From Dehalococcoides mccartyi (GTDB lineage Bacteria; Chloroflexota; Dehalococcoidia; Dehalococcoidales; Dehalococcoidaceae): a stretch of DNA of 64,000 nucleotides. The notes under the pieces were generated by a model. It did no database searches, was not told where the DNA came from, and worked only from the letters and a program-made list of their open reading frames with translations. The stretch lies in contig NZ_CP013074.1 of assembly GCF_001889305.1 (NCBI RefSeq), positions 1,457,288-1,521,287 on the forward strand. The letters run 5' to 3'. Shown one piece after another: positions 24,980-33,691 of this stretch (positions within the stretch are counted from its first letter, which is position 1; each line of letters starts with the position of its first letter). A program made the translations under genes and the position numbers.

Positions 24980-25249
24980 TTAAGACTGTTTGGTTTTCCT
25001 GACGGACAACTGCCAGGCTACACCCAGCAGTATAAGGGCGATAATACCAAAAATAAGCGCCCCCATCCAGGCTGACTGGGGTTCATTTTCACGCAGAGAG
25101 CTGAAATAATGCTGACCGGTAGCAAATAAGGCTAATACACCCAAGCCGCCCAGCAACCATTCATACCACTTTGTGAACACCCCCTTTTGCACCAGCCTAT
25201 TAGCCACAAGAGCTATAACTGCACCTGCAAGCAATCCAATCCAAAACAT
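24980..25249 (-). CDS. rdhB: Reductive dehalogenase membrane anchor RdhB (copy 2)
   Basis: An 89-residue protein identical to that at 4947-5216; a few silent base changes separate the genes. It has three membrane helices and WYEW near residue 29. Its partner rdhA ends 27 bases upstream. Confidence 0.93.
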   Translation of the reverse strand: MFWIGLLAGAVIALVANRLVQKGVFTKWYEWLLGGLGVLALFATGQHYFSSLRENEPQSAWMGALIFGIIALILLGVAWQLSVRKTKQS

Positions 25250-25275
25250 TACATTACTCCTTTATTCATTTTGCC

Positions 25276-26760
25276 TTAGTAGGATGTATTTATACCGTAG
25301 GTATAATCATCTATATTCCACCAATCACGCGGGTCCTTGCGTCCGTAACCCATGGTTTTCTCCATATTGGCAAAGAAACTGTTGAAAACAGGAGTAACGG
25401 AAACGGTATTACGTACCAAATCATGTATAAATGAACCGTCACCATTGGTATTAAAGGGGCAACTGCTTTGACAGACCGGACAATGCGGACAGATGGTGGT
25501 ATTGGTACGCCACCCGTTGAAACCGGGGCGTGAACCGGGCTGGGTAGCTTCCCAGGACGGGTCACCTTTCTCAATAAGACCGAACGGACAACTATCTGCG
25601 CAGATACCGCAGGTCTTGCAGAAGTCATACACGCCGAAGTCTATGGGTTTAGTGGACATAAGGGGCATATCGGTCATTATTACCCACATAGCCCGGTTGG
25701 TAGTTCCGTATTTGGGAACCAAGATGGGTGATGACATACGGCAGTGTTCGCCCATACCGGTTAAGGTCGCTATAGCACTGGAGTGGTAACCAGACATATG
25801 GGTAGAAACCGCAGTATACCCCAAAGCATGGATAAACTCCTGAATGATAGCCCCGACAAAGGGGAACCTCTGATAAGACCAATATACAGCGGCATCCTCA
25901 TATTCACCGGCCTGGCGTCTGGTGGACTCGTAAGGCTGGCGGGCAGTCCACTGGAGTATGTATTTGGCTTTGGCAGGAATGACCAGTTTGGTGGGTGTTT
26001 CAGCCGCTTCGTCTACGTTTTCTATTACCAGCTGTTTCCCGCCGCTTTTCTCATGGAAAAGCTTGAAAACATCCGAATCCATTTCCTGAGCACCTACATC
26101 ACAGCCGCCAAGGAAACGGACTACCTGACGCAGAGTAAGCAGGTTCTCTTCGGGTGTGCCTTCCCAGCGCGGTACACCAAAATCCTGCGGGCGGAGTGTT
26201 TCACTTGAGCGGAGACCCAGGAATGATGTGAAGGCAGCCGTACCTCCGGCCGCTGAAATAGCCTTAGCAACATTAACCCTTTTACCACCCATATTTATTT
26301 CGCCGGGCCACATGCCCATCCGCATAAATTTGGTGGCCATAAAGAGGGCGGTTGTCCGGTTGTCTCCCAGACCGGCATAGCCGGGTTCCCAGCCCGGAAA
26401 TTCCTTCTTCATGTAATCAAAAAGTACTTGCGCCTGTTCAGGGCTGGCCCAGGTACCAGAACTGCCGCCGGGGATACCCATGGCATATCTCTCCTGAGCC
26501 GTCAGTGTAGGCTTGGCCTGCATGGGGAAAACACCCTCCAGTTTGGGCAGATTCTGCCAGTCAATGGGCACTGAAGGATCTTTGAACTCCCTCTCTTTAA
26601 CCCACCACGGCAGCTTCTGTACTCCGCCGGAAGAAGCAGTCAGCTCATCCACATCATGAAAAACCGGGGCGGCAGCAGACACTGCTCCGACACCGGCACC
26701 AGCCAGACCCAAAGCCTTCATAAAATCTCTTCGGGAAAGTGTTGAATGAAAATTGGACAT
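25276..26760 (-). CDS. rdhA: Reductive dehalogenase catalytic subunit RdhA (copy 2 of triplicated type)
   Basis: A 494-residue protein identical to 5243-6727, with Tat motif SRRDFMKAL and Fe-S motifs at 381-392 and 424-435. The identity of the gene bodies against the drift in the adjacent rdhAB (22969) points to recent duplication or conversion of this segment. The divergent kinase pair at 27121 is duplicated with it, so both copies should respond alike. Confidence 0.95.
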   Translation of the reverse strand: MSNFHSTLSRRDFMKALGLAGAGVGAVSAAAPVFHDVDELTASSGGVQKLPWWVKEREFKDPSVPIDWQNLPKLEGVFPMQAKPTLTAQERYAMGIPGGSSGTWASPEQAQVLFDYMKKEFPGWEPGYAGLGDNRTTALFMATKFMRMGMWPGEINMGGKRVNVAKAISAAGGTAAFTSFLGLRSSETLRPQDFGVPRWEGTPEENLLTLRQVVRFLGGCDVGAQEMDSDVFKLFHEKSGGKQLVIENVDEAAETPTKLVIPAKAKYILQWTARQPYESTRRQAGEYEDAAVYWSYQRFPFVGAIIQEFIHALGYTAVSTHMSGYHSSAIATLTGMGEHCRMSSPILVPKYGTTNRAMWVIMTDMPLMSTKPIDFGVYDFCKTCGICADSCPFGLIEKGDPSWEATQPGSRPGFNGWRTNTTICPHCPVCQSSCPFNTNGDGSFIHDLVRNTVSVTPVFNSFFANMEKTMGYGRKDPRDWWNIDDYTYGINTSY

Positions 26761-26928
26761 ATTCCATTTCTCCTTTTAGTTTGATTACAGTCTTTCCTAG
26801 TGTTGCCCAGTCTTCGCTGAGCGCTCAAAAACCATATCCTCCTCATCACCTACTTAAAAAAACATACTAATTCTAAAGAGAATAAAGCAGACCGTAATCG
26901 TGCAAATTACGTAATCAACATCAGCATT

Positions 26929-26971
26929 AAGTGCCGCCCGATGTCACTAAAGTGCTTCCTGAAAGTGCACC
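26929..26971 (-). promoter_or_regulatory. Phased GTGC repeats upstream of rdhA (25276-26760)
   Basis: Copy of the array at 6895-6937 with the same motif order and offsets, in the 360-base region divergent with the kinase gene. Confidence 0.5.
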
Positions 26972-27120
26972 CTAGGAACAATTGTATTTGCGGGATGAAG
27001 TTTATATGCTGGTATAAGACTATTGAGTTAAAAATGACAGATATCCAAAATAGCTACAGTGGTATATGATTATTGTAATGGTAAACATGTACTGATCTTG
27101 TTATGCGAGGATAATCTTAA

Positions 27121-28182
27121 ATGGTAAAAGATATTTCCTTGAAAAAGAATAGCTTGCAAAACCTGGTTGACATGGTACTGCTTGATAACGCCCAGGATGA
27201 TGTTATAGTTCTGGACCCGGATGCAGTGGAAATTGTTTATATAAATAAAAAAGCTGCCCAAGCAAGGGGATACGAACCCGAAGAACTTATCGGAACATCC
27301 CTTCATATTCTTCACACTCCGGATTCTGTTATCTCACTCGAGAAGAACTGGAGTAAACGCATACGAATACTCGAGCGAAAAGGTTTTAATATCGGAACAA
27401 TTGTTCATGTATGCAAAGATGGCTCTATCATAATTTCCGAGTGTTTAAGCCGTTTAATCAAAATTGACGGTAAAAAATATGTTATGGCAACCCATAAGAA
27501 TATCTCTGATGATAACAATCAAATTGGTACTGCGGAAAGGGCAGCCGCTTATGTCAATGCCCAGGAGCAGGAGCGTGAGTGGATTTCTATGGAACTCCAC
27601 GATAGAGTAATCCAAAATATGACCTCTATTCTGCATAATCTTGACTCGTTTTACCCAAAGGATACAGATACAAAGAATGCTCTCAAAAATATTTCAGAAC
27701 AGTTATCTAAAACCATACAGGAAACAAGATTTCTCACCAAAGAGCTTTACCCAAGCGCACTGGAGAGATACGGTTTAATCCCAATGATAAAAGATGAATT
27801 GTACAAACTGGAACAGGAAATGCCCTGTGAAGTTGACCTTTCTGCTCCGGGTAAACTTATAATTCCGCAATACTTATCATCAACCCTGTATCGAGTCATA
27901 CATGAAGCTTTGAATAACATAAAAAAACACTCTAAAGCCACCAAAATCAGGCTCAAGCTTGATACCCAAAATAACCAGATACACCTGAGCATAACTGATA
28001 ACGGGATAGGCTTGAATACCAACTTGCCTGACACCAAGCGGCCCAGTGGAATAAATATAATGCGCCAGAGAATAAGTATCATCGGAGGAGATTTGGTTAT
28101 TAAAAGCAGCACCAAGGGGACAACTCTAAAAGTAATAGCCAATATACCGGAAGAATATTGTGATGAACTACCAAAACCCTGA
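27121..28182 (+). CDS. PAS-domain sensor histidine kinase (copy 2)
   Basis: A 353-residue protein identical to 7087-8148: PAS about 15-130, phospho-accepting His about 160, HATPase with DNGIGLN. It overlaps its response regulator. Two identical kinases in one genome could cross-talk fully, so both rdhBA sets are probably co-regulated. Confidence 0.92.
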   Translation: MVKDISLKKNSLQNLVDMVLLDNAQDDVIVLDPDAVEIVYINKKAAQARGYEPEELIGTSLHILHTPDSVISLEKNWSKRIRILERKGFNIGTIVHVCKDGSIIISECLSRLIKIDGKKYVMATHKNISDDNNQIGTAERAAAYVNAQEQEREWISMELHDRVIQNMTSILHNLDSFYPKDTDTKNALKNISEQLSKTIQETRFLTKELYPSALERYGLIPMIKDELYKLEQEMPCEVDLSAPGKLIIPQYLSSTLYRVIHEALNNIKKHSKATKIRLKLDTQNNQIHLSITDNGIGLNTNLPDTKRPSGINIMRQRISIIGGDLVIKSSTKGTTLKVIANIPEEYCDELPKP

Positions 28183-28831
28183 GATACGGATATTTGTTGT
28201 TGACGACCACGAGGTTGTCAGGCACGGGTTAAAAACCATGTTGGAGACTGTGCCTGATTTTATCGTTGTGGGAGAATCCGATGGTAGCGAGGCTGTTGTT
28301 GAGAAAATATGCCAGTCTAAAGCGGATATTCTGTTGCTGGATATACGTATAGAAGGTTCTGACGGCTTTCAAATAGCATCTCAGGTAAAAGCCCGTTTGC
28401 CTGCGTTGAAAATAATCCTTATTTCCGGCTACGATAGCAATCTGTATATTACTGAATCTCTGCGTCATAAAATCCGGGGATTTATACCAAAAGGGTGTCA
28501 AAAAGAATACATCTTTACTGCCATAAGAATGGTAGCGCTGGGCGCAACCGTATGGCACGGCGATCAAATATTTCAGGCCATACGAAATCTGAATTCCGAC
28601 GAAAACCAGATAACCGTTTCCGAAGTTTCCGTCACTAACGCCTTGCTCGATCCACGCGAACTGCAAATACTCACTTTAGTATCTGCAGGAAAAACAAATA
28701 AAGCTATCAGTGCTGAATTGGATATTTCTATAGATATGGTGAAAAAAACAGTATCCAGGCTAATGCACAAATTTAATTCTACCAATCGGACACAATTAGC
28801 CACTGCCGGTTCTAAATTAAAATTAGTCTAA
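28163..28831 (+). CDS. LuxR/NarL-family response regulator (copy 2)
   Basis: A 222-residue protein identical to 8129-8797, with the receiver Asp in LLLDIR and a C-terminal LuxR HTH. A GTG at 28160 is an alternative start. The 138 bases between its stop and the att repeat at 28970 are A/T-rich and carry the recombinase-tail remnant (CCAGCCG, GTTCAG). Confidence 0.92.
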   Translation: MNYQNPEIRIFVVDDHEVVRHGLKTMLETVPDFIVVGESDGSEAVVEKICQSKADILLLDIRIEGSDGFQIASQVKARLPALKIILISGYDSNLYITESLRHKIRGFIPKGCQKEYIFTAIRMVALGATVWHGDQIFQAIRNLNSDENQITVSEVSVTNALLDPRELQILTLVSAGKTNKAISAELDISIDMVKKTVSRLMHKFNSTNRTQLATAGSKLKLV

Positions 28832-28969
28832 ATTTAATGTACCTAATTACTAAAATAAATATACAATCACTTTTAGCATTCTATACTTAATTAAGAACAA
28901 AACAAAATAACAATATTATTAATCTAACTAACTAACAAATTCCAGCCGCTGTTCAGACCGCAGCCGACC

Positions 28970-29052
28970 CTCCCCCGTCTCCACCAAAGCTAAAAACATG
29001 GATTGGTTTTAATAAAACCAATCCATACGGACGTAAATAACCAGACGGGGAG
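28970..29052 (+). repeat. 82-base att repeat R3 with near-perfect hairpin
   Basis: Core CTCCCCCGTCTCCACCA, then AAAGCTAAAAAC, a strong hairpin (ATGGATTGGTTTT / AAACCAATCCAT, 28998-29026) and the closing GACGGGGAG. Left of the core, the minus strand still encodes a recombinase-like tail (ETGEGRLRSEQRLEF), so this is a former recombination junction. The 322-base gap between the response regulator and rdhB otherwise holds only the terminator at 29108. Confidence 0.75.
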
Positions 29053-29107
29053 TTAGAGTTATTTAAAAACCTCATCTCCACATTTGTATAAGAGCGGCAA
29101 ATAAAAA

Positions 29108-29129
29108 GCGGGGGAAAAGATTCCCCCGC
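29108..29129 (-). terminator. Hairpin downstream of rdhB (29154-29441)
   Basis: GCGGGGGAA / TTCCCCCGC with a short AAGA-type loop, 24 bases past the rdhB stop and preceded by an A run (T run on the transcript side). Confidence 0.7.
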
Positions 29130-29153
29130 ATGGGTATAACCAAAAACTCTAAC

Positions 29154-29441
29154 CTAGGTCTGTTTTGCTCTTCTGGCTACCAGCTGCCAGGCAATTACCA
29201 TAAGCACCAGCGCGGGTATGCCGATAATGGCAAACCCCATCCAGGCTGCAAAAGTAAATAACTCTGTCATGGCGCCGAAAAGATGCTGAACTGCCAGTAA
29301 AAGCAGGGCAAAGCCTACGACGCCTATCAGCCACTCATACCAGTTTGCCTTTATATTTTTCCGCTGCAACCATTTAAAAAATTCAAATATGCCAATAGCT
29401 GCAACTGCCCCAATTAATGCAAAGGGAATGAAGTACTCCAT
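29154..29441 (-). CDS. rdhB: Reductive dehalogenase membrane anchor RdhB (95-residue class)
   Basis: A 95-residue RdhB, longer than the 88-90-residue class because of an extended first helix and linker (FFKWLQRKNIKANWYEW). Three membrane helices, tail ARRAKQT. It lies 21 bases after the rdhA stop. The 95-residue class (also 40138 and 47540) always pairs with RdhA proteins whose second Fe-S region has extra cysteines. Confidence 0.92.
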   Translation of the reverse strand: MEYFIPFALIGAVAAIGIFEFFKWLQRKNIKANWYEWLIGVVGFALLLLAVQHLFGAMTELFTFAAWMGFAIIGIPALVLMVIAWQLVARRAKQT

Positions 29442-29462
29442 AAAAACTCTATCCTCCTATAA

Positions 29463-31019
29463 TTATTGGCGTAAACTATTAGGATGGGTACCGTAGATAT
29501 GCCATTCATCAGGGCTATTCCACCATGATTCAGGGTCTTTGTCCTGCTTACCATAGTGAAGAATACCTTCCATACTGGTAAAGAAGCTGTTGAACAGGGG
29601 GGTGGTGGCGACAGTTGATTTGACTATGCTATGGACAAAACTGCCGTCAGCAATAGTGTTAAACGGGCAGTTACCCTTACATGCACCGCCACAGGGTGTA
29701 TACGCACATTTGAATAAATTGCATCGCCAGCCTTTATAGCCAGGCAGGTTGAACATGACCTGTGTGCCGCCTTCCATCTTGTCATCAGCCCAGTTTTGCC
29801 CACAGTTATTATCCCAGCTGCGGTTAATGCCGCGTTCCGGTATGGCACCTACGGGGCATGTTTCAGCACAGATACCGCAGGTCTCACAGAATTTGGTAAA
29901 ACCGGCATCTATCGGCTTAGTTAAAGCTAAAGGCAGATCTGTATAGAAGATGGCATGGGTGCGCATTAAACCGCCGTATTCAGGAGAACCAATCGTCTGG
30001 CCCAAGCGGGCATGTTCTCCGACTCCACTTGCAATATCCCAAGCCAACGCTGGCTGCATGTCATGTCCGTAAGAGACATTGTAACCTAGCCCGCGGATAA
30101 ACTGTTCAACTATGTTTTTTGCATATGCAACTCGCGCATAAGACATATTTTCAGTACATCCGCCAAGGGCTGCACCGAGACCTCTACGAGCTATTTCATC
30201 ACAGGACAAATTATGAGTTGCTATCACATATCTTTGTGCACTAGGTAGATGAAAAGCAGGAGGGTCCTCGGTGAGATAGCTTTCGGTCGCATTATCATCA
30301 AATATTATGCGTCTTTGACCGGCCGTGGCTGGTATAGCTGGTAGTAAATTTGGACCGGTCGAAGCTCGAGCCGACGTTTGAAAAGGCATATAATCCCAAA
30401 CGAATTTTTTAGTCTGCTCATTAAGCTCAGCAACGCCTACCATCGGCCCAAGCCCAACCAAACTGAAAACAGCCCGTATCATTAGAAGGTTTTCCTCTGG
30501 CGTACCCTGCCATTTTGGCATACCAATTTCTTCAGGACGGTGGGCGGGTAAATTTGTCGACGTACCCCCTTGAACCAAGTTGCCGCAATAGCCGGAGTTC
30601 CCATAGGACATTGCTTCAAATGCTGAGCCTAGCGCTTCATCCCTTGTAGTAGGACCTTTATAATCGGGCCAAAATTCCTTCGCCTTCTCAGCCGTGGCTT
30701 CCTCACCAGCATGCTTTAACGCTGCGAATGCTTGAGGTCCTTCAGGATACGCATTCATGGTTACACCAAAATTCCAATTGGGGAAACCTCTTTGGTCACG
30801 GCGCTTCATTATATTCCAATCAATCTCTATACCATAATCGCCATAATCTCTTTCTTTTACATACCAACCGCGTTTTAAAACGGCTTTAGTTGAACTGGCT
30901 GCTTCATCCAAATCATGGAAAACTGGGGCTGTAGCGCTTGCTGCCCCTATTCCTGCCACCCCAAGACCCAGACCCTTCATAAAGTCCCGTCTGCTTACTG
31001 TGCTATGGAATTGGTTCAT
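29463..31019 (-). CDS. rdhA: Reductive dehalogenase catalytic subunit RdhA (extra-Cys class)
   Basis: A 518-residue RdhA. Tat motif SRRDFMKGLGLGVAG. The first Fe-S motif is CETCGICAETCP at 378-389. The second region is spaced out, CNLFKCAYTPCGGACKGNCP (433-452), with six Cys instead of four. The ribosome site GGAGTG precedes the ATG at 31019. It is closely similar to 40452-41969 through most of its length, and the first 19 codons together with all DNA upstream are identical to that gene's. The divergent MarR at 31251 is the likely regulator. Confidence 0.93.
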   Translation of the reverse strand: MNQFHSTVSRRDFMKGLGLGVAGIGAASATAPVFHDLDEAASSTKAVLKRGWYVKERDYGDYGIEIDWNIMKRRDQRGFPNWNFGVTMNAYPEGPQAFAALKHAGEEATAEKAKEFWPDYKGPTTRDEALGSAFEAMSYGNSGYCGNLVQGGTSTNLPAHRPEEIGMPKWQGTPEENLLMIRAVFSLVGLGPMVGVAELNEQTKKFVWDYMPFQTSARASTGPNLLPAIPATAGQRRIIFDDNATESYLTEDPPAFHLPSAQRYVIATHNLSCDEIARRGLGAALGGCTENMSYARVAYAKNIVEQFIRGLGYNVSYGHDMQPALAWDIASGVGEHARLGQTIGSPEYGGLMRTHAIFYTDLPLALTKPIDAGFTKFCETCGICAETCPVGAIPERGINRSWDNNCGQNWADDKMEGGTQVMFNLPGYKGWRCNLFKCAYTPCGGACKGNCPFNTIADGSFVHSIVKSTVATTPLFNSFFTSMEGILHYGKQDKDPESWWNSPDEWHIYGTHPNSLRQ

Positions 31020-31134
31020 ATTTACACTCCATTCATATTATTTTGGCAGGGAAGACCAAACCTTTTTATCCTATTTTCACCTCCTTATCTTCACCAGCAG
31101 CCAATAATTTGACTGCCCGTGAAACCTTTGAAGC

Positions 31135-31169
31135 AGTTTATCTATATAGTTTTTCTACACAGATAAATT
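31135..31169. promoter_or_regulatory. MarR operator candidate, asymmetric version
   Basis: Inverted repeat AGTTTATCTATATAG, a 5-T spacer, CTACACAGATAAATT. It lies between the divergent rdhA (31019) and MarR (31251) starts. Twelve of 15 arm positions pair here. In the copy at 42085 the right arm reads CTATGTAG and pairs better. Confidence 0.6.
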
Positions 31170-31250
31170 GTATCACCTTAGTCAAGGGGATACTTGGTTT
31201 GAATATGAGAAAAGTAACAGCTAAAATTGGCATTATAAGGAGATAAGAAT

Positions 31251-31721
31251 ATGCCTAATTTCTACTTTTTTGATTTCGGGGATAAAAATGTCGAGTTGTT
31301 CGGCATAATAATGCGAACCAGAAATATCCTCTACAAACTCTCTAAGCGACAACTTCATCACCTAGATATAAGCCCGGAACAGTCAACTATTCTTAAAGTC
31401 GTAAAAAATAGCCCCACTCCCCCAACTCCCATCCAGATATCCCGCCAGCTCCTTAGAGAACCGCATACTATTGCTATTAATCTGAAACGAATGCAGAATA
31501 AGGAACTGATTACTCTGGAACAGGATTCTGAATGGAAAAACAGGCTAAGGGTTAAACTGACTGACAAAGGTCAGCAACTTTGTGAAAAATCTTTATCCCC
31601 TGATTTTTTTCAAGAAGTGTTTCAGGATCTGACCGAAAAGGAAATTGACCAGTTCAAAAGTACTTTGGAGAAACTTTTAGCAGCTAATATGAAGAGACTG
31701 AAAACCCAAAAACCGGAATGA
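31251..31721 (+). CDS. MarR-family regulator (copy 1)
   Basis: A 156-residue regulator with winged HTH about 60-110 (TPIQISRQLLREPHTIAINLKRM, then the wing SEWKNRLRVKLT). GGAG lies 7 bases before the ATG. It is divergent from the rdhA at 29463-31019, the usual MarR-rdhA layout in Dehalococcoides, where such proteins are thought to repress rdhA until a halogenated ligand appears (family knowledge). The identical protein is encoded at 42201-42671, facing a different rdhA. Confidence 0.9.
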   Translation: MPNFYFFDFGDKNVELFGIIMRTRNILYKLSKRQLHHLDISPEQSTILKVVKNSPTPPTPIQISRQLLREPHTIAINLKRMQNKELITLEQDSEWKNRLRVKLTDKGQQLCEKSLSPDFFQEVFQDLTEKEIDQFKSTLEKLLAANMKRLKTQKPE

Positions 31722-31802
31722 CTGGCAGATTCCCTAGATAATATATTCACCTCAATTTATATTAGCCATAAACCCCAGCCGTCGTTCAGTCCATAGCCAA
31801 CT

Positions 31803-31885
31803 CTCCCCCGTCTTCACCAAAGCTAATAAATACGGATTGGTCTTAATAAACCAATCTGTATAGACATAAATAACCAGACGGGGAG
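31803..31885 (+). repeat. 82-base att repeat R4
   Basis: Core CTCCCCCGTCTTCACCA, AAAGCTAATAA, inner hairpin ACGGATTGGT / ACCAATCTGT with a CTTAATA-type loop, closing GACGGGGAG. Compared with R3, both sides of the stem have changed and pairing is kept (one G-T pair). Left of the core is another recombinase-tail remnant (CCAGCCG, GTTCAG). Confidence 0.75.
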
Positions 31886-31946
31886 TTCGGGGTATCTAAG
31901 CAACTTCTATCTCTATATCTGAGTAAAAATAGGCTTATGATATTGG

Positions 31947-32921
31947 TTATTCCAAGATATTCAGATTAGACTGCAAAAAAGTCGACAGATTGACACTTTG
32001 GTTGACAATTTTAAACTTGCGCCTAATATTCTCACGATGATGGTTTATGGTAGCGGGCGAAACACCCCGCAAACTGGCAATTTCTTTTGTAGTTAGCCCG
32101 TTCTTGACCATATTGGAAACAGCAATCTCTACGGGTGACAAACAGTTACAAACTCCAGACAGGTTTGTCACAAAGGAAGAGCTTATATCCTCTAAATTCG
32201 AAAGAATCAGTTGGGTATAGATCTTCTGTGAAGGAGGAAGTTGAGCCTCCAATGACAAGAGAATGGGTTTTAATATCTTATCAACGTTCTGGTTGATATC
32301 ATTATATATATCCTGCCGAGCAGCTTCACCCCTGGATAAAATAACTTTTAAAGCCATATTTGCTTCCTGCAACGCCTGCCGCTCAAGTTTAAGCTGGCGG
32401 TTAATCTCCTCTAATTCCTCATCTATGGCGATACGTCCAGCTATATTACCAATCTGCACGGTTACGTTATTGAGTAAAATCCGTTCCTCTTTAAGGAATG
32501 GACCTTCGTAAACAACCGGGCGCTCTTCGGTGTAGTAAATAGTGCACTCACCCATCAGTTCACCATTCAACAAAACTGGAGAGGATTGGTACCAATTGCT
32601 AATTTTAAAACCGGTGGATAAAAAGAGGTGCCCTCTGAAAACTATCTTAGCTTTGGTGATATCAGGATACTGCCAGGCATTAGGCAGAAAATTGACAAGC
32701 TCAAACAGGAATCGGTTTAAAGAGGAATGATAGCGCTCCGCCAGCTGAAAAATGCCGTACATGCAGTTCAGTTCTTTAACCCGCTCCCGCAGAGCTATTT
32801 CAACTTCATCAGTTTGACCTTCAATGGGTAGCGGAATCGGCTTCAAACAAGAACCAGTATCCTGAGTCTTGCCCAATGCAGGGTAAACCACCGGAGAATT
32901 ATTGTTCTCTTGAAGATTCAC
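31947..32921 (-). CDS. LuxR-family regulator with a sensory N-domain
   Basis: A 324-residue protein. The first 190 residues contain a GAF-like region (FLSTGFKISNW, CTIYYTEERP) followed by a coiled coil (EELEEINRQLKLERQALQE). The C-terminal LuxR HTH is at about 262-318 (LSPVEIAVSNMVKNGLTTKEIASLRGVSPATINHHR). It has no receiver domain or kinase partner. The start is GTG at 32921, with a weak site upstream. It is divergent from the small gene and glutamine synthetase-like gene and probably regulates them. The signal is unknown. Confidence 0.8.
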   Translation of the reverse strand: MNLQENNNSPVVYPALGKTQDTGSCLKPIPLPIEGQTDEVEIALRERVKELNCMYGIFQLAERYHSSLNRFLFELVNFLPNAWQYPDITKAKIVFRGHLFLSTGFKISNWYQSSPVLLNGELMGECTIYYTEERPVVYEGPFLKEERILLNNVTVQIGNIAGRIAIDEELEEINRQLKLERQALQEANMALKVILSRGEAARQDIYNDINQNVDKILKPILLSLEAQLPPSQKIYTQLILSNLEDISSSFVTNLSGVCNCLSPVEIAVSNMVKNGLTTKEIASLRGVSPATINHHRENIRRKFKIVNQSVNLSTFLQSNLNILE

Positions 32922-33490
32922 TCAAAATTACCCATAAGTTATAGGCATTATATAGGTGATATTCTAGTATTTTCAATAAGGAGAATACCAGATACTCTTA
33001 ACAGAGTCAATTTAAAGATGGAGAGCGACTGGCGCCCGAAACCAATAAAATACGGCTTGGAACAAATTTCGGCTTATCCCCACCTTGCTAGACCACAAAG
33101 GCAGCCTGACTATTTTCCTCTTCAAAAGGTTTTAAATTCTACTGCCGATGCAGGCGTGATGGGTAAATGCACATGTATAAAAGAGAGGAACAGGAAATTC
33201 TTCCTATTCCTTATCCTTCTTCTAATTCCATATACCGTATGCCATAAGTTTACATAAAGCAATCACAAGGCCAATAGATCGAATTATTGACACTCCGGAA
33301 TCAGCGTTTGAGATTAAGACTTCCATGATGCGTCTGAGTGACAATCCTTATTTAAGGGGGTATTAAAAAGAGCAAAAACACATGCACCCAGCGAGTAATT
33401 TGCAAAAAAACAGGCAAACCCTTTATCGTCAATTTTACTGGCTGTACTAAACATTCCAGCCTGCCGAGACAAATTCAAAAGGAGAAACGT
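32922..33490. other. 569-base intergenic region
   Basis: Between the LuxR-type regulator and the small gene at 33491. The octamer CATAAGTT recurs at each end (near 32932 and 33243), a possible binding site for the LuxR protein. I see no RNA gene, terminator or credible coding sequence. Confidence 0.4.
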
Positions 33491-33691
33491 ATGATTAAAC
33501 TTGGGTTAGATCGGTTTGAAGTTCAAGCACTGTTCAAAAGGTCATTATCAAACCGGCAAATTGCTGAAAGTGATATATACAACTCCTTATCGGATTTAAT
33601 AGGAGATGTGATAGAAGAGAACAATAATAAAATTTCACAGCAATTATCATTAAATTTATCTGAAAAGGAACAATGGAAATATGGCAAATGA
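33491..33691 (+). CDS. Small protein coupled to the glutamine synthetase-like gene
   Basis: A 66-residue, acidic, probably helical protein with no recognised domain. AAAAGGAG sits 6 bases before the ATG, and its stop (TGA) lies inside the start of the next gene, giving an 11-base overlap and likely coupled translation. It may be an inhibitor or partner of the downstream enzyme; that is inferred from position only. Confidence 0.65.
   Translation: MIKLGLDRFEVQALFKRSLSNRQIAESDIYNSLSDLIGDVIEENNNKISQQLSLNLSEKEQWKYGK

Larger units (their letters stand above)
24378..28915. repeat. 4.5-kb duplicated block, copy 2
   Basis: Matches 4345-8881 base for base except for about ten substitutions near its left end and a single added A at about 26.87 kb. 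It contains an rdhA start and leader, an rdhB relic, rdhBA, a kinase and a response regulator. Part of it (24991-25410) is also repeated at 63581-64000, where the window stops. Confidence 0.9.
30963..31749. repeat. 787-base promoter-MarR block, copy 1
   Basis: Identical to 41913-42699 apart from five substitutions. It runs from the rdhA signal-peptide codons through the divergent promoters and the whole MarR gene to 28 bases past its stop. Three of the five changes are adjacent and lie in one arm of the operator at 31135-31169. Confidence 0.9.

Noticed and set aside
32910..33257. A 115-codon plus-strand frame
   Set aside because: It overlaps the start of the LuxR-type gene, has no ribosome site and no recognisable protein features; it more likely spans the divergent promoter region.
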